Source: Bifidobacterium [indicum] DSM 20214 = LMG 11587 (GTDB lineage: Bacteria > Actinomycetota > Actinomycetes > Actinomycetales > Bifidobacteriaceae). From it: 64,000 nucleotides of DNA. The stretch covers positions 682,001 through 746,000 of the forward strand of contig NZ_CP006018.1 of NCBI RefSeq assembly GCF_000706765.1. The letters are read 5' to 3'. This document shows, piece after piece, positions 45,668-54,066 of this stretch. Within the stretch, counting starts at the first letter, position 1; every line of letters starts with the position of its first letter. The notes beneath the pieces are model-generated. The model was not told where the DNA came from and searched no databases. It was given only the letters and a program-made list of their open reading frames with translations. Both the position numbers and the translations under genes were made by a program.

Positions 45668-46246
45668 ATGCGGGTACTGGATTTCGATGGCACCATCTAT
45701 GACGGTGAGAGCCTGCTCGACTTCTACTTCTTCACCCTGCGCCGGTACGGCAGCATGGTGAGGTTCGCCCCTGCCGCCTTGTACTACGCCATCAGGTACC
45801 GGCTCGGCAGGGTAACCCTGGAAGAGCTCGACAGGGCCATGCGCCGCATAGGCGGCAGGTATCTACAGCAGCTCACGTCCCGTCCCGATTTTGATATGGA
45901 TCGATTGGTCAGCGAATTCTGGGACAGGAACATGAGCAAAATCATGGATTGGTACCGACCCCGTCAGGATGATGTCATCCTGACGGCTAGTTTCGATGTG
46001 GTGGCGGGAGAGGCGTGCCGCCGTCTGGGAGTGGGCCGATGCATCGGTTCGACACTCGATATGGAGACCCTGGAGGTCGGGTATCTCAACTTCGGTCCGG
46101 GCAAACCAGTTCATTTCATGGAAGCGGTCGGGGACGATGCACGGATTGACTCCTTCTACACTGACAGCGACTTCGATGCCCCGATGGTGCAGCTGGCCAG
46201 GAAGGCATACCTGGTTGAGAGGGGATGCGTGCACCGCATCAAGTGA
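45668..46246 (+). CDS. HAD-superfamily phosphatase (HAD-IB-like)
   Basis: This 192-residue hydrolase has the nucleophile motif LDFDGTIYDGES (Asp residues 4 and 6), a four-helix cap region (about residues 15-90, with RRYGSMVRFAPAALYYAIRYRLG), motif II around ILTASFDVVAGEACRRLGV, and the acidic motif YTDSDFDAPM near residue 163. This is the layout of the IB subfamily that includes phosphoserine phosphatase. AGGAAGG precedes the ATG. Its substrate is unknown. It converges with the Gfo/Idh gene with only 17 bases between stops. Confidence 0.82.
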   Translation: MRVLDFDGTIYDGESLLDFYFFTLRRYGSMVRFAPAALYYAIRYRLGRVTLEELDRAMRRIGGRYLQQLTSRPDFDMDRLVSEFWDRNMSKIMDWYRPRQDDVILTASFDVVAGEACRRLGVGRCIGSTLDMETLEVGYLNFGPGKPVHFMEAVGDDARIDSFYTDSDFDAPMVQLARKAYLVERGCVHRIK

Positions 46247-46263
46247 CCCTTCGGAACAAGGAA

Positions 46264-47310
46264 TCAGCCTTCGAATGGGTAGACCAGACCCCATTGCTGG
46301 CGAATCGAGTCCATCAGCTCCATGATGCGCAGGGTATCGTGGTGGGGCATCTCCGGGCACTCGGTCCGTCCGTCCAGGATGGCCTCGGCGGCGCTGGCCA
46401 CCTCGTATTCGTATCCTGTCAGCTGATCTGGGATTGGATAACTGCGGATCTTTTCGTGCGTATTGTCGTAGAGGTCCAAGGATTCCACGTTGTTGATGTT
46501 CCCACACATGAGGTAGCCCTCGCTTCCCCATATGGAGCCGAAGCGGTCACTGTTCGAAACCATGGAACTGGTTGCCACCCCCATGGACCCGTCCTGGTAG
46601 AGCAGGGTCGTTGAATTCTGGCTGTCGACCCCTTCGGGGCTGCGTACCCAGTCTGTGGTGATTCGCTCGATGGGCCTGGGCCCCATGATCATGTCGATGA
46701 AGTTGAGCGGGTAGACGCCTACATCGAGTAGGGCGCCGCCGGCAAGAGCAGGGTCGGTCATGCGGGCTTTTCCTGTGGTCACATAGCCCAGATTGCCGGT
46801 GACCGTCTGCACGGTGCCCAGATCGCCGGATGACACGATGCGGTCGATGATGGATCGTGAAGGCATGTAACGGGTCCAGATGGCTTCGGTGCAGAGGAGT
46901 CCTGTCTTCTGCGAGGTCTCGATCACCTGCCTGGCCTGCTTGGCGTTGGCTGTGAACGACTTCTCAACCAGGACGTTCTTGCCGGCCTCCATGCAGGCTA
47001 CGGCCTGTTCCGCGTGCAGATTATGGGGGGTGGCGATGTAGACCAGGTCGACTTCGGGGTCCTCCAGGAGTTCCTGGTACGAACCGTATGGGTGCTCGAA
47101 GCCATACTGGGCTGCGAAGGCTCCGGCGCGCTCGCGGTCTCGGGAGGCCACGGCGTAGGGGGCCACAAGTCGGTTGTAGCGCTCATCCTTGGTCATCATG
47201 ACCAGTGTCCTGGCCAGGGAGTGGGCTATGCGGCCGGCCCCCAGAATAGCCACGTTGACGCGCATTCCCTTTTGCCGGGCTTCCTGCCGCCTGCCGTTCA
47301 ATCTGCTCAT
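46264..47310 (-). CDS. Gfo/Idh/MocA-family NAD(P)-dependent oxidoreductase
   Basis: This 348-residue dehydrogenase of sugar or inositol type begins, after a 15-residue basic lead, with the Rossmann motif VNVAILGAGRIAHSLA. IATPHNLHAEQAVACMEAGKNVLVEKSFTANAKQA contains the EK pair (EKS rather than the more common EKP), and the C-terminal domain shows GGALLDVGVYPLNFIDMIMG with the expected Asp and Tyr/His region. ATG 47310 is preceded by AAAGGAGTAA, formed from the end of the vsr gene 2 bases upstream. The substrate is not evident. It is co-transcribed with vsr, an odd pairing. Confidence 0.87.
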   Translation of the reverse strand: MSRLNGRRQEARQKGMRVNVAILGAGRIAHSLARTLVMMTKDERYNRLVAPYAVASRDRERAGAFAAQYGFEHPYGSYQELLEDPEVDLVYIATPHNLHAEQAVACMEAGKNVLVEKSFTANAKQARQVIETSQKTGLLCTEAIWTRYMPSRSIIDRIVSSGDLGTVQTVTGNLGYVTTGKARMTDPALAGGALLDVGVYPLNFIDMIMGPRPIERITTDWVRSPEGVDSQNSTTLLYQDGSMGVATSSMVSNSDRFGSIWGSEGYLMCGNINNVESLDLYDNTHEKIRSYPIPDQLTGYEYEVASAAEAILDGRTECPEMPHHDTLRIMELMDSIRQQWGLVYPFEG

Positions 47311-47312
47311 CT

Positions 47313-47792
47313 TTACTCCTTTGTTTGGATTGGTGCTTTTATCGACTCGTCTTGGCAATCGGGGTCGATGATGGCCTGATACAGTTCGTCCAGGGTCTTA
47401 TCGCGGTGGGTGGCGTCCAACTGGCATTCCCATACCGTGAAGACCCTCCATCCCATGGCACGCAGTTTGCTGCCCTGTTCCTGGTCCCGCTGACGGTTCC
47501 TTGTCAGCTTGGTGGTCCAGAATTCCACGTTCGATTTCGGGATGGAGAATTTGGCGCAGCCCTCATGCATATGCCAGAAACAGCCGTTGACGAAGACCAT
47601 GGCCCGCCACTTGGGCAGGACCACATCGGGGTGGCCCGGGTACCTTTTGTCGTTCTTGCGGAAGCGGAGTCCGCGGGCGAAGAGGTAGGACCGGACCAAC
47701 CGTTCAATGGAGGTCTCCTTGCCCCTGATGCGGGACATGGTGTAGCTGCGGGTACCGGGTTTGTACTTGCTTGGAGCCACCTTCGAAGGCAT
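47313..47792 (-). CDS. vsr: Very-short-patch-repair endonuclease (Vsr family)
   Basis: This 159-residue T-G mismatch nicking enzyme repairs deaminated 5-methylcytosine. The family motifs are clear: RSYTMSRIRGKETSIERLVRSYLFARGLRFR, the catalytic PGHPDVVLPKWRAMVFVNGCFWHMHEGC (metal-binding Asp and His with zinc Cys residues), FWTTKLTRNRQRD and WRVFTVWECQL. No cytosine methyltransferase or restriction gene is in the window, although Vsr usually accompanies one. ATG 47792 lacks a Shine-Dalgarno; TAGGGT (47800-47805 on the minus strand) ends 7 bases before it, suggesting a leaderless start. The end abuts the Gfo/Idh gene. Confidence 0.92.
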   Translation of the reverse strand: MPSKVAPSKYKPGTRSYTMSRIRGKETSIERLVRSYLFARGLRFRKNDKRYPGHPDVVLPKWRAMVFVNGCFWHMHEGCAKFSIPKSNVEFWTTKLTRNRQRDQEQGSKLRAMGWRVFTVWECQLDATHRDKTLDELYQAIIDPDCQDESIKAPIQTKE

Positions 47793-47808
47793 ACCCGGGA
47801 CCCTATGC

Positions 47809-48348
47809 TCAGAGCACTTCGATGCTGTTGATGAAGACCGGTTCCTGGGGGCGGTCGCCGGAGTCGGTGGCTACGGCATCAAGCCTGTCGACGACCTTCT
47901 TGGAATCCTCATCGGCAACCTGGCCGAAGATGGTGTGGTGACCATCCAGCCAGGGGGTGGGCACGGTCGTGATGAAGAACTGGGAGCCGTTGGTGCCGTG
48001 GGCCCGGCCTGTGGCGGGGTCGCGACGCAGGCCGGCATTGGCCATGGCCAGCTTGTAGGGCTGGTCAAAGGTCAGCTCGGAGTCAATCTCGTCGTCGAAT
48101 TCATAACCGGGGCCGCCTGTGCCTGTTCCCAGGGGGCAGCCGCCCTGAATCATGAAGTCCTTGATGATTCGGTGGAAGGTCAGACCGTCGTAGAAGGGGT
48201 CCTCCTTTTCCTGGCCGGTCTCCGGGTCCGTCCATGTCTTCTTGCCCTGGGCCAGATCCAGGAAGTTGGACACGGTTTCAGGTGCCTTGTCGTCGAAGAG
48301 GTCAAGGCGGATGTCGCCTTCCGATGTATGCATGATGATGGTAGTCAT
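47809..48348 (-). CDS. Peptidyl-prolyl cis-trans isomerase, cyclophilin type
   Basis: This 179-residue cytoplasmic cyclophilin has [31 protein letters not shown] at the N-terminus, [27 protein letters not shown] carrying the catalytic Arg, and [25 protein letters not shown] short insertion ([17 protein letters not shown]) replaces the usual tight loop and is common in actinobacterial members. I chose ATG 48348, preceded by AAGAGG; the longer in-frame start lacks support. The gene is 16 bases upstream of vsr on the same strand. Confidence 0.94.
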   Translation of the reverse strand: MTTIIMHTSEGDIRLDLFDDKAPETVSNFLDLAQGKKTWTDPETGQEKEDPFYDGLTFHRIIKDFMIQGGCPLGTGTGGPGYEFDDEIDSELTFDQPYKLAMANAGLRRDPATGRAHGTNGSQFFITTVPTPWLDGHHTIFGQVADEDSKKVVDRLDAVATDSGDRPQEPVFINSIEVL

Positions 48349-48540
48349 GCCTCTTATTCTTTCATGACTGCCCGACGCATAGCCCAGGTGCGCGACCTGT
48401 TCAATCGAGTGCCCTTCTCGTTTCGGGCAGGCCAACGACCGCAAGGCCAAGTGTGCTCATTGCTCCGCCTTGTACGGTTTCGGCGAGAGGGGAGGGGGAG
48501 GGGGTTGGGCTGTCGCAGAGCCCTGGCGATTCTGCCTGGT

Positions 48541-48900
48541 TCAACGGATGACGGCGCCGAAGGGCATCAAGGCCAATTTCGCCATCTTGAAAGACTGTAT
48601 GCCGAAGGGTATCCCGACGATGGTGGCGAGGTTGATCAGGCCTGCCACGAAGTATGACAGGGCCAACCACCAGCCACCCAGGACCAGCCATAGCAGATTG
48701 GCCAGTGCGGATCCGAACCGTCCCTGATAAGCGACGGAGTGGCCGAAGGGCGACAGGGTCAGACCGGCCATCTTGAAAGCCTGTGCACCCAGCGGAATGC
48801 CGACGATTGTGAAGCAGAGGATGATGCCGATCAGGGCCCAGCACAGTGAGATTGCCAGACCGCCCAGGAGAAGCCAGATGATGTTGCCCAGGAATCTCAT
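48541..48900 (-). CDS. YccF-domain membrane protein
   Basis: This 119-residue protein consists of two copies of the YccF (DUF307) module: GNIIWLLLGGLAISLCWALIGIILCFTIVGIPLGAQAFKMAGLTLSPFG and a second, similar repeat starting ANLLWLVLGGWW. The glycine-rich hydrophobic stretches give about four membrane segments. The function is unknown. Its ATG overlaps the TetR stop by 4 bases (ATGA), so it is translated with the regulator. The C-terminal end is at the IR residues before TGA. The 192 bases from 48349 to 48540 hold nothing clear. Confidence 0.87.
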   Translation of the reverse strand: MRFLGNIIWLLLGGLAISLCWALIGIILCFTIVGIPLGAQAFKMAGLTLSPFGHSVAYQGRFGSALANLLWLVLGGWWLALSYFVAGLINLATIVGIPFGIQSFKMAKLALMPFGAVIR

Positions 48901-49625
48901 GAGAGGTTGTCCTTGCCCCGGTCCCTCTGATGTGGCCGTGTTTGTTCCGCAGACAGGGTTTCCACCACGGCCTGCGTGGATTTCGTGATGTCTTCGACGA
49001 TACGTGATACCTTGTCGCGGCTGGGTTCTCCGCCCTCCATGGCCAAGGCGTCAATCAGTCGCATACCGGATTGGACGATGCCTCTGGTGACCTCCACGCC
49101 GGTCCGGGCATCTCCTGGACGCAAGGACTCCCAGGCGTCAATCAAGGGCTGGTTCACCTGACGGTGGAAGTCCACCATGGCGCCCGTGGTCCTATCTGTG
49201 GAGCCTATCTTTTTCTGGTCGGGTGCGATGGGCTGCCCGTACAGAAAGGAGTCTCGGAACTGGGTGTCATTGCTGTCGGCGTAGAGGTTCATCAGCCAGC
49301 TGTGACCGTGATGGCCGGCCTGGATCAGGTTGGTCCGGGTCCAGGCAAGGATGATCTCCTGTGGCGTGTGCGCCTGACTCAGAGCCTGGGTCAGGGACGT
49401 GGACCAGACGGGCAGGTGGGCCTCCAGGACCATGTCGCAGAGCTGGTCGGTGTCGGCAGCGTACCGGTAGAGGGAGTTCCTCGCCATGCCTGCCCCTCTG
49501 CTGACTGCGGCCATGGTCAGACCACGCCGGCCAGAGGTTCTGAGTATCCGCTCGGTTGCCGTGAGGATGCGCGAGAGTGTCCTGGAACGGTGCTCGTCCA
49601 GGCTGGCTTCCTCGATCTTGGGCAT
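48897..49625 (-). CDS. TetR-family transcriptional regulator
   Basis: This 242-residue regulator has an N-terminal TetR helix-turn-helix: RILTATERILRTSGRRGLTMAAVSRGAGMARNSLYRYAADTDQLCDMVLEAHL (about residues 18-70). The remaining ligand domain is helical. ATG 49625 is preceded by AGGAGG. It diverges from an MFS efflux pump across a 331-base gap containing two dyads, a usual arrangement for a local drug-responsive repressor. It is followed with overlap by the yccF gene, which suggests that YccF protein is part of the same response. Confidence 0.9.
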   Translation of the reverse strand: MPKIEEASLDEHRSRTLSRILTATERILRTSGRRGLTMAAVSRGAGMARNSLYRYAADTDQLCDMVLEAHLPVWSTSLTQALSQAHTPQEIILAWTRTNLIQAGHHGHSWLMNLYADSNDTQFRDSFLYGQPIAPDQKKIGSTDRTTGAMVDFHRQVNQPLIDAWESLRPGDARTGVEVTRGIVQSGMRLIDALAMEGGEPSRDKVSRIVEDITKSTQAVVETLSAEQTRPHQRDRGKDNLS

Positions 49626-49956
49626 GATCCTCCTGGGGTTGTGCTCCTGCATGATGCGATCGCATTAGGCCGCGATTCTTCCCGCTGGAAAGAATCATAT
49701 GGCTCCGGGTGTATGGACTCAACTTCGGCTGGCGGACATCGGGTCTTGGTTGCCTCAGCTTGTTGGTGCCGTTTTGCGATGCTGCCCCGATTCCCCGTCC
49801 TGATTCTTCCGTTCCGCTGTTGGCGATTGCCGCCTCGCTGCTTGCCAGGGAAATTTTTGCGACGTATAGTCTCAAAAGTCCGTAGACGAGTTATCGGGAT
49901 GCTGAATGGACATCAGCGCATAAGATTCCCGGTGGCAGACAATGAGGGGGTGTCGG
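49626..49956. promoter_or_regulatory. TetR/MFS divergent region with two candidate operators
   Basis: This gap of 331 bases has no gene. Dyad 1 is the perfect palindrome ATGCGATCGCAT (49654-49665), 29 bases upstream of the tetR ATG. Dyad 2 is GATTCTT-N9-AAGAATC (49674-49696). Both lie where a TetR dimer could block tetR transcription. The rest (about 49700-49840) shows nothing distinct until the MFS promoter, listed separately. Confidence 0.5.
49842..49870 (+). promoter_or_regulatory. Promoter of the MFS transporter gene
   Basis: TTGCCA (49842-49847) and TATAGT (49865-49870) are exactly 17 bases apart, the best sigma-70-type promoter in this region. The start codon is 87 bases downstream, leaving a leader long enough for regulation. 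Confidence 0.6.
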
Positions 49957-51672
49957 ATGACCCGACGAGATCAGGGCGACGGGGGGGAGCGGACCCGGGC
50001 CGCAACAGAAGCACGGACGAATCCGGTAGGGGAAGCGAGCGCAGGCAAACCGCCCTGGAAGGCGCTCTGGGTGCTGGCCCTGGGGCTGGCCATGATTGTT
50101 CTCGACTCTTCCATCGTCAATGTGTCGATACCGGCCATCATCAATGCCATCCACATCACCATGACCGAGGCGCAGTGGGTCACAGCACTCTACAGCATCG
50201 TCCTGGCCGCCCTCCTTTTGCCCGCCGGACGACTGGGCGACATGGTCGGCAGGAAGCGGATGCTCCAGGTCGGGACCGTCATCTTCATTCTGGGTTCCCT
50301 TCTTGCGGCAACCTCTTCCAGCGGGTCCTGGCTTCTGATGGCACGTGTCGTCCAGGGCATAGGCGGCTCCCTGGTCATGCCGTCAACCCTCTCATCGGTG
50401 TCGGCCACCTTCCGAGGCAAGTACCGAGCCACGGCCTTCGGTGTCTGGGGGGCCGTCATGTCCGGTGCCGCAGCAGTCGGACCCTTCCTGGGTGGTCTCT
50501 TCACCTCTACGATTGGCTGGCGTTGGATATTCCTGGTCAATCTTCCCTTGGGGCTGGTTGTCATCCTCGCCTCGATGGCCTTCGTACCCGAGACCAAGTC
50601 GTCGCCGGCGGGATCCGCCGACCGTTTCGGTCTGCTCCGCGACTGGGAGGGAATCCTCCTGTCGGCTTTGGGTTCGGCCTTTGTGGTCTTTGCCCTGATT
50701 GAGGGACAGACCTATGGCTGGGTCAGGCCTGCGTCCACCCTGGTCCTGGGTCCGCTGGTCTGGTCGGACAGCGCGCCAGTATCACCGGTGCCGATCTGCC
50801 TGGTCCTGGGATTGGTCCTCCTGGTCGGCTTTGCCCTGGTGGAGCTTCGCCGCAAGAGGCAGGACCGTATCGTTGTCCTCGATGTGTCCATGTTCACCAT
50901 CGGTACCTTCGGTTGGGGAAACCTGACGGCGGCCATCATCAATGCAGGCCAGTTCGCCGTCATCTTCATCCTGCCTCTCTATATGATCAATGCCCGTGGC
51001 CTCAGCCCTCTTCAGGCAGGATCGGTCCTGGGCATCATGGCTCTGGGGTCTGTGGTCTCCGGCGGGCTTGCCCGGCTGGTCTCCGCTCGTCTGGGCGCGG
51101 GCGGTACTGTCCAGCTTGGTCTGGGTATGGAGATTCTCGGTGTTGCCGCCTCGGTCCTGTTCATGCGCGACTCCATGCCGCTCTGGACCATGCTGGTGAC
51201 CCTTGTCATCTATGGGACGGGTCTGGGCTTTGCGTCCGCTCAGCTGACCAGCCTGGTCCTGTCCGGCGTGCCTGTTGCCCAGTCAGGTCAGGCCTCCGCC
51301 ACCCAGTCGACGATTCGACAGTGGGGCACAGCCCTGGGAGCAGCCGTTTCCGGCAGCGTTCTTTCCGCCGCCGTGGGTATGGTCATGCCGGCTCACTTGG
51401 AGGCGATCCCCGGCCTGCCAACCGGTGTTGCCCAGGGATTGACCCAGTCGGTGCGGTCATCGGCGGGCAATGTCATATCCTCCATGAGGATGCAGGGCAC
51501 CAAGGGGCAACTCGGCGTGCTGGGACCCCAAGTCACAGAAGCTTTGACACGGGGATTCACCCAGGGGGCCCAACTGTCCATGGCCTTCGCGGGGGTGCTC
51601 CTTCTGGTAGGTCTGGTGGCCTCGATCAAGGTGCGGCAGGCGGCACGCAAGGCCGGTGCCGACCGGGTCTGA
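49957..51672 (+). CDS. MFS multidrug efflux transporter, DHA2 (14-helix) family
   Basis: This 571-residue drug:proton antiporter resembles EmrB/QacA. Features include LDSSIVNVSIPAI in helix 1 (motif D1-like), the motif A loop GRLGDMVGRKRML, GVWGAVMSGAAAVGPFLGGLF (motif C, antiporter-specific) and about 14 hydrophobic segments; a soluble N-terminal 35 residues and a Gly-rich loop around residue 470-510 flank them. ATG 49957 lies about 8 bases after GAGGGGG; ATG 49942 is the alternative. The divergent TetR gene is the probable regulator. Substrates are unknown. Confidence 0.88.
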   Translation: MTRRDQGDGGERTRAATEARTNPVGEASAGKPPWKALWVLALGLAMIVLDSSIVNVSIPAIINAIHITMTEAQWVTALYSIVLAALLLPAGRLGDMVGRKRMLQVGTVIFILGSLLAATSSSGSWLLMARVVQGIGGSLVMPSTLSSVSATFRGKYRATAFGVWGAVMSGAAAVGPFLGGLFTSTIGWRWIFLVNLPLGLVVILASMAFVPETKSSPAGSADRFGLLRDWEGILLSALGSAFVVFALIEGQTYGWVRPASTLVLGPLVWSDSAPVSPVPICLVLGLVLLVGFALVELRRKRQDRIVVLDVSMFTIGTFGWGNLTAAIINAGQFAVIFILPLYMINARGLSPLQAGSVLGIMALGSVVSGGLARLVSARLGAGGTVQLGLGMEILGVAASVLFMRDSMPLWTMLVTLVIYGTGLGFASAQLTSLVLSGVPVAQSGQASATQSTIRQWGTALGAAVSGSVLSAAVGMVMPAHLEAIPGLPTGVAQGLTQSVRSSAGNVISSMRMQGTKGQLGVLGPQVTEALTRGFTQGAQLSMAFAGVLLLVGLVASIKVRQAARKAGADRV

Positions 51673-51740
51673 CAGGGCTGTGCAAGGGGAATCGACCGGT
51701 GAATCACGCGCGGTTTCCCTGCCTGGCACCGCTTTCGGTT

Positions 51741-51746
51741 TAGAAT
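51741..51746 (+). promoter_or_regulatory. Putative -10 element of a leaderless nadE promoter
   Basis: TAGAAT ends 7 bases before the nadE ATG and no Shine-Dalgarno lies between. A clear -35 is not visible. Confidence 0.45.
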
Positions 51747-51753
51747 CGCCAGT

Positions 51754-53436
51754 ATGGGTATAGAAGAACACGACCATTCATCCGACGGCTCCCTCCTGGT
51801 GGCCCTGGCTCAGATTGATACCTGCGTGGGTGACCTGGACGGCAATGCGGCGAAAATCATGGAGTACTGCCGCAAAGCCGCCTCCAGGAAGGCCGATCTG
51901 GTGGTCTTCCCCGAAATGACCCTGACGGGGTATCCGATCGAGGACCTGGCCTTCCGGGCGACTTTCCGCAGGGCAGCCTGGTCCAAGGCCGACCAGTTGG
52001 CCAAGGGTCTCCAGGATGAGGGGCTGGGTGGTTTATACGTCATCGTCGGTACCGTCGGCACGGACCGGGAACAGGACAGGCCGCGCAACCGGATGGTGGT
52101 CCTTCACGACGGTCTGGTGTGGGCCGGGTATGACAAGCACTTCCTGCCCAACTACGGGGTCTTCGACGAATATCGAATCTTCACTCCCGGCCAGGAGAGC
52201 GTCATTCTCGACATCAAAGGCCGACGTATCGGTTTGGCCATATGCGAGGATATCTGGCAGGAGGGCGGGCCCATCAGCGAGATGGCCCAAGAGGGCATTG
52301 ACCTCCTGGTGACCATCAACGGTTCCCCCTTCGAGGAGGGCAAGGGACATGTACGGCGTGACCTGGCGGCCAGGCGCGCTCGCCAGGTCGATGCCCCGGT
52401 CATCTATGTCAATCAGGTAGGAGGGCAGGACGACCTGGTCTTCGATGGCGGGAGCTTCGTGGTAGGTGCCGACGGTGCCCTCTTGGAGCGATCCCCCCAG
52501 TTCATAGAGCACCTGGGATACTGGACCCTGCCGGAATCGGGGGTTGCGGGGAAGACGGCTGCCGGGTCCAAGTCCGCCCTGATCGGTGATCTTCCCGGAG
52601 ATGAGGAAATCTACCGGGCCTGTGTGCTCGGTCTGCGGGACTATATGGTCAAGAACCATTTCACGGGGGTCTGTCTGGGACTGTCCGGGGGGATTGACTC
52701 GGCTCTGGTGGCCACAATCGCCGCCGATGCCTGCGGTGGCTCCAACATATGGGGCATCTCCATGCCCAGCCGGTACTCCTCCGAAGGGTCTCGTGACGAT
52801 GCGGCCGACCTGGCCCAGCGGCTGGGCCTGCATTACGAGGTGAAGGCCATCGGCCCCGAATTCGATGCCTTCCAGGAGGAGTTGCACCTGGAAGGTGTGG
52901 CCGAAGAGAATATACAGGCCCGCATACGTGGTGTCATCGTCATGGCCTATTCCAATTCCAGGAACCTCCTGGCCCTGGCCACCGGCAATAAGTCCGAGCT
53001 CGCCTGTGGGTATTCGACCATCTACGGAGACGCTGTGGGCGGGTACGCTCCGATCAAGGACCTTCTGAAGACCAGGGTCTGGGAGTTGTCCAGGTGGCGC
53101 AATGAGGAGGCAAGGCGCCAGGGGCAGGTTGAACCCATTCCGGCCAATTCGATTCTCAAGCCACCCTCGGCCGAGTTGCGAGAGGGCCAGAAGGACTCTG
53201 ATTCCCTGCCTGATTATGCCCTTCTGGACCGTGTCTTGGAGGCGTATATCGAGAAGGCCCACGGCCGCGAGGACCTTTTGGCCGACGGTTTTGACCCGGA
53301 GACCGTCAATACGGTCATGCGTCTGGTGGATCGGGCCGAGTGGAAGAGGCGTCAGTACCCCCTGGGTCCCAAGGTGACATCGCTTGCCTTTGGTCGGGAT
53401 CGTCGCCTCCCGATCACCAACGCTTTCAGGGAGTGA
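51754..53436 (+). CDS. nadE: Glutamine-dependent NAD(+) synthetase
   Basis: This 560-residue two-domain enzyme carries out the last step of NAD synthesis. The N-terminal glutaminase is of nitrilase type with its Glu-Lys-Cys triad in VVFPEMTLTGYP, YDKHFLPNYGVFDEYRIF and GLAICEDIWQEGG. The C-terminal ATP pyrophosphatase domain begins with LGLSGGIDSALVATIAADA (about residue 310) and includes TGNKSELACGYSTIYGDAVGGYAPIKDLLKT and PPSAELREGQKDSDSLPDY. The two-domain length fits NadE of actinobacteria. The nadK gene near the window end belongs to the same cofactor pathway. Confidence 0.95.
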   Translation: MGIEEHDHSSDGSLLVALAQIDTCVGDLDGNAAKIMEYCRKAASRKADLVVFPEMTLTGYPIEDLAFRATFRRAAWSKADQLAKGLQDEGLGGLYVIVGTVGTDREQDRPRNRMVVLHDGLVWAGYDKHFLPNYGVFDEYRIFTPGQESVILDIKGRRIGLAICEDIWQEGGPISEMAQEGIDLLVTINGSPFEEGKGHVRRDLAARRARQVDAPVIYVNQVGGQDDLVFDGGSFVVGADGALLERSPQFIEHLGYWTLPESGVAGKTAAGSKSALIGDLPGDEEIYRACVLGLRDYMVKNHFTGVCLGLSGGIDSALVATIAADACGGSNIWGISMPSRYSSEGSRDDAADLAQRLGLHYEVKAIGPEFDAFQEELHLEGVAEENIQARIRGVIVMAYSNSRNLLALATGNKSELACGYSTIYGDAVGGYAPIKDLLKTRVWELSRWRNEEARRQGQVEPIPANSILKPPSAELREGQKDSDSLPDYALLDRVLEAYIEKAHGREDLLADGFDPETVNTVMRLVDRAEWKRRQYPLGPKVTSLAFGRDRRLPITNAFRE

Positions 53437-53445
53437 CATCGAGGG

Positions 53446-53474
53446 CGAAACCGAGTCCGCTTGATTCGGTTTCG
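53446..53474 (+). terminator. Hairpin after nadE
   Basis: CGAAACCGA (53446-53454) pairs with TCGGTTTCG (53466-53474) around 11 bases. No T run follows. The hairpin is 9 bases past the nadE stop. Confidence 0.45.
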
Positions 53475-53621
53475 GCATGGCGAAGTAAGGATCCACCTTT
53501 GCTGGGGCCTCGTCTTTCCCGTTGTGAAGACCGGTGCTGGTAGGCGCTCGCAGGATACGGCTGCATGACACCACCAGGTCCGGCGGCATGCGGTGACAGG
53601 AATCATGTCCAGGAGGCAATC

Positions 53622-53834
53622 ATGTCGAAGCGGAAGCCAGAGTGGTTTCTCAACACGGTGACGGGCGAGCCTGAGCTGGGCAAGCAGTCACCTGCCGACC
53701 GCAGGATGGGTCCTTATCAGTCTTACGAGGAAGCTCTCAATGCATGGAAAATCGCCAAAAAGCGCAACAAGGCCTGGGAAGAGGAAGACCGGCGCTGGCG
53801 CCAGGAGTGGGAGGGGGACCCGGAGTCCTCATAG
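53622..53834 (+). CDS. Small conserved actinobacterial protein of unknown function
   Basis: This is a 70-residue, highly charged soluble protein: SKRKPEWFLNTVTGEPELGKQSPADRRMGPYQSYEEALNAW, then a Lys/Arg/Glu/Trp-rich helix (NKAWEEEDRRWRQEWEG). This pattern, with PEWF-N-TGE at the start and an A-x-RN-x-AWE-x-ED-x-RW end, is one I recognise as widespread in actinobacteria without a known role. ATG 53622 follows CCAGGAGGC; a longer in-frame reading from 53565 crosses that site. It lies between nadE and pflB with nothing obvious to link it to either. Confidence 0.78.
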   Translation: MSKRKPEWFLNTVTGEPELGKQSPADRRMGPYQSYEEALNAWKIAKKRNKAWEEEDRRWRQEWEGDPESS

Positions 53835-54017
53835 AGGGGTATCGGAAATGGGAAGAGTTGGGGAGTCTCCGCTGATTACTGTGTTTCGGCTCTCTCCATC
53901 TCCGTCGCCGACTGAGTGGATGGAACGCTCCTGCCGCGCATGTCATGGGCTCGTTCCGTAGGTCTTGGCGGCGGATGCAAGCCCATTTCCGCATATCTTC
54001 AAGAACGGCTTGCTCAA

Positions 54018-54033
54018 TGTGACAAAGCTCACG
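54018..54033 (+). promoter_or_regulatory. CRP/FNR-like dyad upstream of pflB
   Basis: TGTGA-CAAAGC-TCACG matches the CRP consensus TGTGA-N6-TCACA at 9 of 10 positions. Its centre is 95-105 bases before the pflB start and about 54 bases before the start site predicted from the -10 listed next. Binding by a CRP- or FNR-family regulator is inferred from the motif only. Confidence 0.5.
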
Positions 54034-54066
54034 TCCCTGGCTGACTTTCGGGAATGACGCCAACTC

